DNA of 36,736 nt from Acidimicrobiia bacterium (GTDB lineage: Bacteria > Actinomycetota > Acidimicrobiia > Acidimicrobiales > Poriferisodalaceae). The DNA lies in the NCBI GenBank assembly GCA_022828045.1, contig JAJEIW010000029.1:1-36736 (forward strand), written 5' to 3'. The notes under the pieces were generated by a model. That model did not search any database and was not told where the DNA came from. It worked only from the letters and a program-made list of their open reading frames with translations. Of this stretch, positions 16,028 to 23,472 are shown in pieces. How positions within the stretch are numbered: position 1 is the stretch's first letter; every line of letters begins with the position of its first letter. A program made the position numbers and the translations under genes.

Positions 16028-16645
16028 TCACAGGCCGATGGCCAGGTCTGGGCGCCCGCGCAGGTGGGTGCGCTCGTTGACCGAGAGCACGCTGCGATGC
16101 CCATGGCTCGACGCGAACACGCGGGTCACCGAGGTGTAGTCCATGTCGAACTTCAAGAAGGTGTCCGCATCGAAGCCGAGGCATCGGGCGAGGTACGCGT
16201 TCACCACGCCGCCGTGGCACGCCAGCGCAATCCGCTGACTGCGGTGGTCGGCGACGATCCGGTCCACCGCATCGTTGACGGTGGCAATGAAGTGCGCCGT
16301 GCGCACCGCGTCGCCGAACGACCCGGCGGCCAGCTCGTTCCAGCGCTCCCGGTCGGTCTCCTTGAGGACCTCCATCGGAACGTAGGCGGGGGAGTCGCGG
16401 TCGAACTCGCTCAGCCCCTCGCGCACCGTCGCTTCCAAGCCGGTTGCGGCTGCGACGGCCGTCGCTGTCTGCATCGCCCGGCGCATCGGGCTGCTGTAGA
16501 GCGCATCGATGCCCATCTCGACCAGCCATGAGGCGACTGCCGCTGCCTGCTGGCGGCCGATGTCCGACAGCGGCGGGTCAGCGGGCCGACCGTCGTGGCG
16601 AACGACGCGTTCGGGTTGGCCATGTCGGACAAAGACCAGTTCCAC
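16028..16645 (-). CDS. Histidine phosphatase family protein
   Basis: A 205-aa phosphatase of the phosphoglycerate-mutase superfamily. The catalytic phospho-accepting His is in 'FVRHGQPE' (residues 5-12), the second His in 'LACHGGVVNAYL', and 'LYSSPMRRAMQTA' is the expected phosphate-binding segment. Substrates of this superfamily range from sugar phosphates to alpha-ribazole phosphate, and this one is not identifiable. The start GTG at 16645 places the RHG motif on the first strand; the listed ORF extends into the divergent pyruvate kinase promoter. TAGGGT lies 8 nt upstream, consistent with a leaderless message. It converges on the SirB1 gene with 29 nt between stops. Confidence 0.85.
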   Translation of the reverse strand: MELVFVRHGQPERVVRHDGRPADPPLSDIGRQQAAAVASWLVEMGIDALYSSPMRRAMQTATAVAAATGLEATVREGLSEFDRDSPAYVPMEVLKETDRERWNELAAGSFGDAVRTAHFIATVNDAVDRIVADHRSQRIALACHGGVVNAYLARCLGFDADTFLKFDMDYTSVTRVFASSHGHRSVLSVNERTHLRGRPDLAIGL

Positions 16646-16653
16646 GGCCGGTG

Positions 16654-16659
16654 ACCCTA
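16654..16659 (-). promoter_or_regulatory. -10 box, histidine phosphatase promoter
   Basis: TAGGGT on the minus strand, 8 nt before GTG 16645, in the 89-nt divergent region shared with pyruvate kinase. Confidence 0.4.
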
Positions 16660-16720
16660 GATGCCGAAGCAGTCCGGCCCGCTGATTGCCCCGGATGGCG
16701 GGGGCATTTGACGAGAGCGG

Positions 16721-16726
16721 TACCGT
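16721..16726 (+). promoter_or_regulatory. -10 box, pyruvate kinase promoter
   Basis: TACCGT, 8 nt before ATG 16735. GGAGG follows the box but is only 3 nt from the ATG, too close for a normal Shine-Dalgarno sequence. Confidence 0.4.
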
Positions 16727-16734
16727 GGAGGCAC

Positions 16735-18168
16735 ATGGCAAGACGAACAAAGATCATCGCCAGCGTCGGTCCGGCATGCGGCGACGAGGCAACGATGGAA
16801 GCCATGATCGAGGCAGGCGTCGATGTCTGGCGCCTGGGTCTGGCCCATGGCGCGCTCGACGAGCAGATAGCGACCTTCAGGCGCCTGCGGGCAGTGTCGG
16901 AGGCCTCCGGCCGCCATATCGGGATCTTGGTCGACCTCCCCGGCCCCAAGGTGCGCTGCAAGCCATTCCCCGAAGGCGGCTGCAACGTCACTGAGGACGC
17001 CGTGATCTCGCTCGCTGTTGACGGCGACGCCAGCACGGCGGACCGGCTCGTCGTCGACTACGAGGGACTGCTGACTGATGTGGGTCCTGGCGATCGTCTG
17101 TCGTTCGGTGACGGCAACGTGGTGCTGGCCGTCGAGGACCGGGCCTCGAACGCCCTCAAGACCCGGGTCCTGCACGGAGGCCACCTCGAAGGCCGGCCCG
17201 GCTTGCACATCGACTCGTCGAAGCTGCGCATGAGCACGCCTACCCCACACGACTTGAAGCTGGCGGACACTTTTGTCGATCTGGGCACCGACATGGTCGC
17301 CGTGTCGTTCGTCCGCTCCGCGCACGACATGCGGCGGCTGGGGGTGGAGCCGCACCCCCGCGGCCCGCTGCTCGTCGCCAAGATCGAGACCAAGGCAGCA
17401 GTCGAGAACCTCGAAGGCATCATCGAAGCGTCTTCGGCGGTGATGGTCGCCCGGGGCGACCTCGGCGCCGAGTGCGACATCGAGGAACTGCCGCATCTGC
17501 AGAAGCGCATCATCGAAGCCTGCATCGCCCACGGACGTCCCGCCATCACCGCCACGCAGATGCTCGAATCGCTGCTGCATTCGCCGGTGCCGACCCGTGC
17601 GGAAGCGTCCGACATCGCGAACGCCGTCTTCGACGGCACCTCAGCGGTGATGCTGAGCGGCGAGACTGCTATCGGCCACGATCCCGTCAACGCGGTGCGG
17701 ACAATGGCGCGCATCACAGAACGAGCCGACGAGCGCTTCGACTATGAGGCATGGTGGAACCGGCTGCTGTCGGTGCACAGGCTGGACGAGCGGGCTGCCG
17801 ACTACCTGCGCGTGACCGACGGCATCACCCAGGCAGCATCGAGACTGGCCACCGAGCTGGGGGCGCAAGCCATCATCTGTCTGAGCCGATCAGGCTTCAC
17901 AGCACGCAGCATGGCCAGGTTCCGGCCGTCCATGCCGTTGCTGGGGTTGACACCCGAACCTCGCACCGCGATGCAGCTCTCGCTGTCGTGGGGCACTCGG
18001 CCGCTGGTATTCGGCGAACGGCTGACGCCGGCAGAGTCGGCGCTGGAAGCCGTGCATTCGGCTGCACGGACCGGCCTTGTACGCTCCGGCGACATGGTTG
18101 TGGTGGTCTCGGGAACGAGTCCCGAAACCCATGCCACCGACAACCTGCGCGCCATGCGCGTGCCCTAG
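16735..18168 (+). CDS. pyk: Pyruvate kinase, divergent
   Basis: A 477-aa enzyme converting phosphoenolpyruvate and ADP to pyruvate and ATP. It opens 'RRTKIIASVGPACG'. Conserved elements include 'VAKIETKAAVENLEGI' (catalytic Lys about 216, Glu 218), 'VMVARGDLGAE' (about 236-246), 'ITATQMLES' and 'EASDIANAVFDGTSAVMLSGETAIG'. The C-terminal regulatory-type domain fills about 345-477. Two points are unusual. The RLNxSHG strand reads 'RLGLAHG' (33-39), losing the Asn and Ser that ligate K+ in the muscle enzyme. 'DLPGPKVR' carries Lys72 at the position where K+-dependent enzymes have Glu117. Lys there is usual in K+-independent pyruvate kinases, but the Asn/Ser loss is not. The listed 97-residue extension is a shadow of the histidine phosphatase. 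Confidence 0.9.
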   Translation: MARRTKIIASVGPACGDEATMEAMIEAGVDVWRLGLAHGALDEQIATFRRLRAVSEASGRHIGILVDLPGPKVRCKPFPEGGCNVTEDAVISLAVDGDASTADRLVVDYEGLLTDVGPGDRLSFGDGNVVLAVEDRASNALKTRVLHGGHLEGRPGLHIDSSKLRMSTPTPHDLKLADTFVDLGTDMVAVSFVRSAHDMRRLGVEPHPRGPLLVAKIETKAAVENLEGIIEASSAVMVARGDLGAECDIEELPHLQKRIIEACIAHGRPAITATQMLESLLHSPVPTRAEASDIANAVFDGTSAVMLSGETAIGHDPVNAVRTMARITERADERFDYEAWWNRLLSVHRLDERAADYLRVTDGITQAASRLATELGAQAIICLSRSGFTARSMARFRPSMPLLGLTPEPRTAMQLSLSWGTRPLVFGERLTPAESALEAVHSAARTGLVRSGDMVVVVSGTSPETHATDNLRAMRVP

Positions 18169-18182
18169 CGAGCGGGGCGCGG

Positions 18183-18512
18183 TCAGCCGGCGGGATTGCC
18201 GGACGGGTGTCCGATGTCGATGTCGACATCGATGCGGCTTGGATCGATCCGGTCCGGGCCGCACAACGGGTTCTGCGGGACGCTGACCTCGCGGCCGAAT
18301 ACCTCGCAGGTGCAGGTCTCCTGGCAATTCCGCAGACCCGACCACTGCACCGCCAGCACCGCTGCCGCACCCGCCAGCACCACCGAGATGAGCACAGCCA
18401 GCGCCAGCCGCCGGATCAGCCGCAGCGCCACGAACGCCGCTATGACCAAGCAGGCAATACCGGCAATCAGGGCGATGCTGACGCGGTCCGCGTCGAGCCA
18501 CTCACCGAGCAC
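18183..18512 (-). CDS. Small membrane protein with Cys-rich tail
   Basis: A 109-aa protein with two hydrophobic segments, about residues 12-32 ('IALIAGIACLVIAAFVAL') and 36-57, followed by a polar tail. The tail has four cysteines in 'NCQETCTCEVFG' and 'PLCGPD' and ends with 'IDVDIDIGHPSG'. With two passes, both ends lie on the same side; an extracytoplasmic tail with disulfides or a bound metal would be reasonable. I do not recognise a family. It faces pyruvate kinase (14 nt between stops) and is divergent from the DUF3151 gene. Confidence 0.6.
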   Translation of the reverse strand: MLGEWLDADRVSIALIAGIACLVIAAFVALRLIRRLALAVLISVVLAGAAAVLAVQWSGLRNCQETCTCEVFGREVSVPQNPLCGPDRIDPSRIDVDIDIGHPSGNPAG

Positions 18513-18582
18513 TGCCTCAGAGAGTACGCAGCAGTCTGCCTCGCAGCGTGGACCGCTCCCGGGGCCGAGCCGGGTGGCTCAC

Positions 18583-18588
18583 TAGAGT
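18583..18588 (+). promoter_or_regulatory. -10 box of leaderless promoter for DUF3151-mobA-rnd operon
   Basis: TAGAGT, 6 nt before GTG 18595. It is one of the clearest examples of the recurrent spacing. Confidence 0.5.
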
Positions 18589-18594
18589 CGCGCC

Positions 18595-19068
18595 GTGTCT
18601 CCTGAGCCCCCGACGCCCATCGAGTTCCGCCCGAGCGGCCTTCCTTCGACCGTCCTGGGTCCTGCCCCGCCAGCGGCAACCGCCGCCTTGACGGATGCGC
18701 TGAGCCGGCCCCCTGACGAACGGGCAGCGGCGCTGGCCGCCGTGGCGGCACGCTGGCCCCGGTTCCTGGATGCATGGGCCGAGCTGGGCCGTACCGCAGC
18801 GGGCGAGGGCCGCCATGTGGAGGCCTACGCCTATTGCCGTGTCGGGTACCACCGCGGTCTCGACGCGCTGCGTGCCGCCGGCTGGCGCGGCAGCGGCTAC
18901 GTGCGGTGGGCGGAGCCCTCCAACCGCGGCTTTTTGTGGTCGCTGTGGGGACTGGGGCACTCTGCAGCAGTGATCGGGGAGGGCGACGAGGCCGACCGCT
19001 GCGCAGGGTTCCTGGCCCAGCTTGATCCCGGCGGCACGCCACCCTCGGGTGAGTGGCCCGGGGCGTGA
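18595..19068 (+). CDS. DUF3151 family protein
   Basis: A 157-aa soluble, mostly helical protein. 'YCRVGYHRGLDALRAAGWRGSGYVRWAEPSNRGFL' (quoted in part: 'YHRGLDALRAAGWRGSGY') and 'GEGDEADRCAGFL' are the signature of DUF3151, a family found mainly in actinobacteria and without known function. Its repeated helices resemble TPR-like scaffolds. It starts a three-gene operon with mobA and the RNase D-like gene; each junction is a 4-nt GTGA overlap. Confidence 0.85.
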   Translation: MSPEPPTPIEFRPSGLPSTVLGPAPPAATAALTDALSRPPDERAAALAAVAARWPRFLDAWAELGRTAAGEGRHVEAYAYCRVGYHRGLDALRAAGWRGSGYVRWAEPSNRGFLWSLWGLGHSAAVIGEGDEADRCAGFLAQLDPGGTPPSGEWPGA

Positions 19069-19643
19069 GCCCGGCCGGCGTCGTGCTGTGCGGCGGCGCC
19101 TCGACGCGCATGGGTCATGACAAGGCCAAGCTGGAACTGGCGGGAAGACCCCTCGCCCTGTGGGTTGCCGAGGCGCTGGCGGCAGCCGGCGCGCATCCGG
19201 TCGTAGCTCAAGGCGGCGACCCGCCTGCGCCGCTCGTGGCGACGCCCGACACCACCCCACACGCCGGACCCCTCGCGGCACTCGTCGATGCGCTCAGCCA
19301 TCACGGCGACATCCTGGTGTGCCCGACCGATGTCCCCACGGTTCCTGCTGAGCTGCTGGAGGCGCTGGTGCACACGGCCCAAGGCACGGGTGCGCCCGTC
19401 GTGCTCGCCCGAAGCGGCCGGCTCGAGCCGCTGATCGGCCACTACGCGTCGGCAGCTCTGCCGATGCTGCGCGAGGGGTTGCGCGCCGGCGCGCGGGGCC
19501 CAAAGGCGGTGTTCGCCAGTTCGTCCGTGCCGACGGTCCCGGTCGCGCCAGCAGACGTCGTCAACGTGAACACGCCGACTGACCTCGCCGAAGCGGAGGC
19601 CATCTTGGCAACTCGCACCACACGCGGGTCCCCGGCGCCGTGA
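19065..19643 (+). CDS. mobA: Molybdenum cofactor guanylyltransferase-like protein
   Basis: A 192-aa nucleotidyltransferase. 'GVVLCGGASTRMGHDKAKLEL' (quoted in part: 'LCGGASTRMGHDK') is the nucleotide-binding loop of MobA/MobA-like NTP transferases, 'LVCPTDVPTVP' carries the metal-binding Asp, and 'VVNVNTPTDLAEAE' near the end matches the MobA C-terminus. It would attach GMP from GTP to molybdopterin. GTG 19065 overlaps the DUF3151 stop (GTGA) and is preferred over GTG 19053. No other moa or moe gene is in the window, so a related NTP transferase role cannot be excluded. Confidence 0.82.
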   Translation: MSPAGVVLCGGASTRMGHDKAKLELAGRPLALWVAEALAAAGAHPVVAQGGDPPAPLVATPDTTPHAGPLAALVDALSHHGDILVCPTDVPTVPAELLEALVHTAQGTGAPVVLARSGRLEPLIGHYASAALPMLREGLRAGARGPKAVFASSSVPTVPVAPADVVNVNTPTDLAEAEAILATRTTRGSPAP

Positions 19644-20809
19644 GCCGTCACGAGTGGATCGACTCGGACGACCGCTTCGAGGCGCTGGTTGCCGACTTAC
19701 TGGCCGCCGAGCGCATCGCCGTGGACACCGAGTTCCATCGCGAGCGCAGCTACCGGCCCCAGCTGGCCCTCGTGCAGGTCGCCTTCGATGACCGAGTGGC
19801 GCTCGTCGACCCCATCGCCGTCGACATCGCCCGTCTCGCCGGTGTGCTCGACGCGGACGTGTTGATCGTGATGCACTCCTGCGCGCAGGACATTGAGGTG
19901 CTGGCGCAGGAGTGCGGCACCATTCCCGCGCGGCTGTTCGACACCCAGGTCGCCGCAGGCTTCCTGGGCATGAGCACGCCCTCGCTGGGCTCGTTGACCG
20001 AACGCCTCCTCAGCAAGCGCCTCCCCAAGGGTGATCGACTGACGGACTGGTTCGAGCGTCCGCTGCGGCCGGCGCAGCAGCGCTACGCAGCCGACGACGT
20101 TGCCTACCTGGTCAGGCTGCACGGCGAGCTGAAGGCTCAGCTGTCCGAGCGAGGCCGTTACGAGTGGGCACTCGACGAGTGCGAGCGATGGCGCCGCCCT
20201 CCGCCGCCGCCGCCCGACCCAGAACAGGCGTGGACGCGCATCAAGAGCGCCCGGCAGCTGAAGGGCAGGCAGCGTGCAGTCGCCTACCGGCTCGCGGCCT
20301 GGCGGGAGCGCACCGCCAGCGATCGGGACATTCCGGTCCGCTTCGTGCTGTCGGATATGGCACTGCTGTCCATCGCCCAGCGGAGCCCTGCCAGCCTCAG
20401 CGAACTGGACGGGCTTCGAGGCGTCGACAGCAATCAGCTCCGCAGGGCGGTCGGCGAGCGGATCATCGCCGAAGTGCAGCGTGGCCGGTCCATGGCGCCC
20501 GAGGACATCCCGGCCCGAGCGCTGCCGACGGGCCCCAACGTGCCGACGACCCTGCAGCCCGCTGTGCCGCTGGTAGCAGCATGGGTGGACCAGGTGGCGC
20601 GCGCTGCGGGCATCGATCGCAGCTTGCTGGCGACACGTTCGGACATCGCTGCCCTGCTCGCCGGGGACGAGAACTCGCTCCTGGCAACTGGTTGGCGCTC
20701 CGACGTTGTCGGCGACGGCATCAGGTCGCTGCTCGCAGGCGAATCCGCCTTGGCGTTCGATGCCGAGGCGGGCCTGTGCCTTGAATCCCGCATCCCGCCG
20801 CTCGACTGA
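19640..20809 (+). CDS. rnd: Ribonuclease D-like 3'-5' exonuclease with HRDC domain
   Basis: A 389-aa DEDDy exonuclease. The four metal-binding acids and the Tyr are visible: 'AVDTEFHRE' (Asp29, Glu31), 'MHSCAQDIEVL' (Asp84), and 'YAADDVAYL' (Tyr149, Asp153). Residues about 215-285 with 'LSDMALLSIAQRSPASLSEL' form an HRDC domain for nucleic acid binding, and the rest is a helical C-terminal region like that of RNase D. It would trim structured RNA 3' ends such as tRNA precursors. The GTG start overlaps the mobA stop by 4 nt. Confidence 0.87.
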   Translation: MSRHEWIDSDDRFEALVADLLAAERIAVDTEFHRERSYRPQLALVQVAFDDRVALVDPIAVDIARLAGVLDADVLIVMHSCAQDIEVLAQECGTIPARLFDTQVAAGFLGMSTPSLGSLTERLLSKRLPKGDRLTDWFERPLRPAQQRYAADDVAYLVRLHGELKAQLSERGRYEWALDECERWRRPPPPPPDPEQAWTRIKSARQLKGRQRAVAYRLAAWRERTASDRDIPVRFVLSDMALLSIAQRSPASLSELDGLRGVDSNQLRRAVGERIIAEVQRGRSMAPEDIPARALPTGPNVPTTLQPAVPLVAAWVDQVARAAGIDRSLLATRSDIAALLAGDENSLLATGWRSDVVGDGIRSLLAGESALAFDAEAGLCLESRIPPLD

Positions 20810-20953
20810 ACGCCTGATATGCCGCGCACCGTGGGGCGCCGGGCGATAGTGTGACAGGGCACTTCGTAGAACACGGGTGCCTCATCCGTCGCGGCTACAG
20901 ACGCATCTGGGGCACGCACGGATGCAGGCAGGCGAGGCACCGCAGTCGAGCAC

Positions 20954-20959
20954 GAGGAG
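20954..20959 (+). promoter_or_regulatory. Shine-Dalgarno sequence fixing the start of the acidic small protein
   Basis: GAGGAG, 7 nt before GTG 20967. It is one of the few clear ribosome-binding sites in the window and selects the shorter form over the listed start at 20877. A TAGTGT box at 20847-20852 may be the corresponding -10. Confidence 0.55.
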
Positions 20960-20966
20960 CCAACCG

Positions 20967-21233
20967 GTGAAGAAGGGTCGACATCGCCGCTATGAAGAGG
21001 CTCGCAAGTTCCAGCGAGCCACGGCGGAGCGTTTCTCTGTCGAGGATTACGACTTCGACAATTCGGATCGGTTCGGCGTGGAGCTAGATGACGACGAGTC
21101 CGTGCGCGACGACCAGTACGGCCACCTCGCCGACAAATACGACCTCTACGACGGCGACGGCGATAGCGACGACGAGGACGCCGACGAAGCCGACTACGCT
21201 TCCGCGGGCTACGAGCGCAGCGCCGACGACTGA
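20967..21233 (+). CDS. Small acidic hypothetical protein
   Basis: An 88-aa protein with a basic start ('KKGRHRRYEEARKFQR') and a strongly acidic body. Residues about 28-80 are dominated by Asp and Glu with regularly placed Tyr ('DYDFDNSDRFGVELDDDES', 'KYDLYDGDGDSDDEDADE'). It is probably disordered or metal/nucleic-acid-binding only by charge; I do not recognise a family. The preceding 157-nt gap from the RNase D gene holds a possible -10 (TAGTGT). Its last 25 nt overlap the convergent Cys-rich protein gene. Confidence 0.65.
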   Translation: MKKGRHRRYEEARKFQRATAERFSVEDYDFDNSDRFGVELDDDESVRDDQYGHLADKYDLYDGDGDSDDEDADEADYASAGYERSADD

Positions 21234-21994
21234 GGCGCGCGACGGCGGACTGCCGGATGGGGCAGCACCTGGGCTGAGGTGACGCGCCCGTCGAGCGCGG
21301 TGCACAGATCGTCGTAGATCTCCGCGCCGCAGATCGCGGTGAGCTCGTCCCGCAGAGCCAGGTACACGGGCTGGTGACCGACGTGGGCCTGACTCTCAGC
21401 AGTGCACCACCACGACACGTCGGTGTCGGGTCCGCCCCAATCCCGCAGCTCCCACTCCCGCACCATCGTGTAGACGTGCCCGGTCACGGTCTCATGGTCC
21501 TCACGGCGCAGCGGGGCCTGCCAGCAGATCTCGGGTTTGGTGTCCATCGGGCGTCGACCGGTCCGCTGGGCCAGCAGGTGGAAGGCGCAGCCCGCGCCGG
21601 CTGGATGCGAGGCTCGGTTCGCGAACACGCACGCCCCGTCGATGACCACGGTGCGCCACCAGCCATCGCTGTCCTGCCACAGGGCATCGGCAGGGTCGCG
21701 CCGGTGCTGCCAGATCTCCCCGTCAAGCTCTGCGATCATCCGGCGGACATGGGCCAGGTCGTGCTCGTCGGCGATGTAGGCGCCATGGCTGCAGCAGCCC
21801 AGCTCGAGCTCCGGGGCCGGTTTTTCGTCGATGCCTGGGCATCCGGCGCCGAAGATGCAGGTCCAAGCGCTCGTGAGGAACGTCACGTCGAACAGCCAGG
21901 TGCGGTGCTCGTGGGGGTCCTCCAGCGACAGCCATTCCCGCGTGCCGTCGCCCGGGCTCCAGCCATCAAGGCCCTCGCCCATATCAGAAGCCAT
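21209..21994 (-). CDS. Cys-rich conserved hypothetical protein
   Basis: A 261-aa soluble protein with paired cysteines in conserved-looking settings: 'CIFGAGCPG' (46, 52), 'GCCSHGAYI' (67, 68), 'DGACVFANR', 'GAGCAFHLL' and 'EICWQAPLRRED'. The pattern resembles actinobacterial proteins related to the YkgJ/DUF3109 group, thought to bind zinc or an iron-sulfur cluster; that is a family-level guess. ATG 21994 is chosen because the listed ORF runs into the divergent glcD gene. The gene is divergent from glcD, only 29 nt away, and overlaps the acidic protein gene tail-to-tail by 25 nt. Confidence 0.72.
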   Translation of the reverse strand: MASDMGEGLDGWSPGDGTREWLSLEDPHEHRTWLFDVTFLTSAWTCIFGAGCPGIDEKPAPELELGCCSHGAYIADEHDLAHVRRMIAELDGEIWQHRRDPADALWQDSDGWWRTVVIDGACVFANRASHPAGAGCAFHLLAQRTGRRPMDTKPEICWQAPLRREDHETVTGHVYTMVREWELRDWGGPDTDVSWWCTAESQAHVGHQPVYLALRDELTAICGAEIYDDLCTALDGRVTSAQVLPHPAVRRRAPQSSALRS

Positions 21995-22006
21995 CCGCGG
22001 CGAGCC

Positions 22007-22017
22007 TACGGTACGGT
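22007..22017. promoter_or_regulatory. Compact bidirectional promoter element TACGGTACGGT
   Basis: Two overlapping TACGGT boxes on the plus strand; the second ends 6 nt before glcD GTG 22024. The reverse complement contains TACCGT directed at the Cys-rich protein gene, 13 nt from its ATG. The whole intergenic space is 29 nt, so the two promoters must share it. Confidence 0.45.
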
Positions 22018-22023
22018 CGCGTT

Positions 22024-23472
22024 GTGGCTTCTGAGACCGATGATGCAGCCGATGCTGCACTGCTTGCCGACCTGCGCGGGGTGCTGGGCGACCGGGCACG
22101 CGACAACGATTTCGAGCGCGGCCTGTACAGCCGCGACGGTTCCATCGAGGGCAGCCCGCCGGCCATCGTGTGCCTGCCGACTTCGGCAGAAGAAGTGGCC
22201 GAGATCGTGCGCATCTGCCGGCAGCATCGCCGTCCGTTCCTGGCGCGAGGCTCAGGCACCGGCCTCGCCGGGGGAGCGGTGCCCGTCGGCCGTCCGGTCG
22301 TCGTGGCCACCTCCAAGATGGACCGCATCGTCGAGATCGACACCGCCAACCGCATTGCCTGGGTCGAACCGGGGGTGCTGAACCTCGACCTGTCACGTGC
22401 GCTGGCCCCGAAGGGCTTCCACTTCGCGCCGGATCCCTCCAGCCAGCAGGTCTGCTCGATCGGCGGGAACATCGCCAACAACTCCGGCGGGCCGCACTGC
22501 CTGGCGTACGGAGTGACGACAGCGCACATCTCGGCACTCGAAGTGGTGTTGCCGTCCGGCGAGACGACCGTCTTCGGCGGGGTGGACGCTGAGCCGCCGG
22601 GCTTCGACCTGCGCGGGCTGTTCGTCGGCTCTGAAGGCACCATGGGCATCGCCACCAAGGCCGCAGTACGGCTGACGCCGAATGCGCCGGCGGTGCGGAC
22701 GCTGCTGCTGGATTTCGACGATGTCAGCGAGGGCTCGGCGGCTGTCAGCGCCATCATCGCCGCAGGGCTGGTGCCCTCGGCGCTGGAGATGATGGACCAG
22801 CGTGCCATCGAGATCGTGGAGGCCTTCGCCCATGCGGGCTACCCGACCGGAGCTGCGGCGGTTCTGCTGGTCGAGCTCGACGGTCTGCCAGGCGGAGTCA
22901 ACGCCGGCGTGGAGATCGTGCGCGAGGTGGCGCAGCGCCATCACGTCGGCCACGTGCGAGTCGCGGCAGACGACGCCGAGCGGGCGCTGCTGTGGAAGGG
23001 TCGCAAGAACGCCTTCGGCGCAGTCGCACGGATCAAGCCCGACTACTACCTCCACGACACCGTCGTGCCGAGGTCGCGGCTCACCGAAGTGCTCGAGAAG
23101 GTGTACCGGATCGCTGATGCGTACGGCTTGATCGCTGTCAACGTCTTCCACGCCGGGGACGGGAACCTGCATCCGATCCTGGCGTTCGACCGGCGTGAGC
23201 CCGGCGTGGACGAGCGGGTCAAGGCAGCGGGCCGTGACATCGTTGCTGCCTCCATCGAAGCCGGCGGCGTGCTCAGCGGCGAGCACGGGATCGGCTTGGA
23301 GAAGCGGGATTACATGGGGATGCTGTTCAGTGCCCACGACATGTACACCCAGGACGTGGTGCGTGAGACGTTCGATCCCGACGGCCTCGCCAACCCGCTC
23401 AAGATCATCCCGACCGGCTCGCGCTGCAGCGACTCGTTTCACCAGCATGTGCCCGAAGGCGCTTGGGTGTGA
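22024..23472 (+). CDS. glcD: Glycolate oxidase subunit GlcD
   Basis: A 482-aa FAD subunit that oxidises glycolate (or D-lactate) to glyoxylate (or pyruvate). The FAD loop is 'FLARGSGTGLAGGAVP' (about 72-87). 'FAPDPSSQQVCSIGGNIANNSGG' (quoted in part: 'CSIGGNIANNSGG') is typical of GlcD. The C-terminal domain has 'NVFHAGDGNLHPIL' and 'LSGEHGIGLEKRDYM'. It is followed by overlapping glcE and glcF, giving the complete three-subunit enzyme. The GTG start is fixed by the leaderless TACGGT box. Confidence 0.92.
   Translation: MASETDDAADAALLADLRGVLGDRARDNDFERGLYSRDGSIEGSPPAIVCLPTSAEEVAEIVRICRQHRRPFLARGSGTGLAGGAVPVGRPVVVATSKMDRIVEIDTANRIAWVEPGVLNLDLSRALAPKGFHFAPDPSSQQVCSIGGNIANNSGGPHCLAYGVTTAHISALEVVLPSGETTVFGGVDAEPPGFDLRGLFVGSEGTMGIATKAAVRLTPNAPAVRTLLLDFDDVSEGSAAVSAIIAAGLVPSALEMMDQRAIEIVEAFAHAGYPTGAAAVLLVELDGLPGGVNAGVEIVREVAQRHHVGHVRVAADDAERALLWKGRKNAFGAVARIKPDYYLHDTVVPRSRLTEVLEKVYRIADAYGLIAVNVFHAGDGNLHPILAFDRREPGVDERVKAAGRDIVAASIEAGGVLSGEHGIGLEKRDYMGMLFSAHDMYTQDVVRETFDPDGLANPLKIIPTGSRCSDSFHQHVPEGAWV

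Noticed and set aside
12813-23472. The two FAD-linked dehydrogenases (12813-14246 and 22024-23472) as a recent duplication
   Set aside because: They share only family motifs and differ in length and N-terminal signatures, so they are distinct subfamilies.
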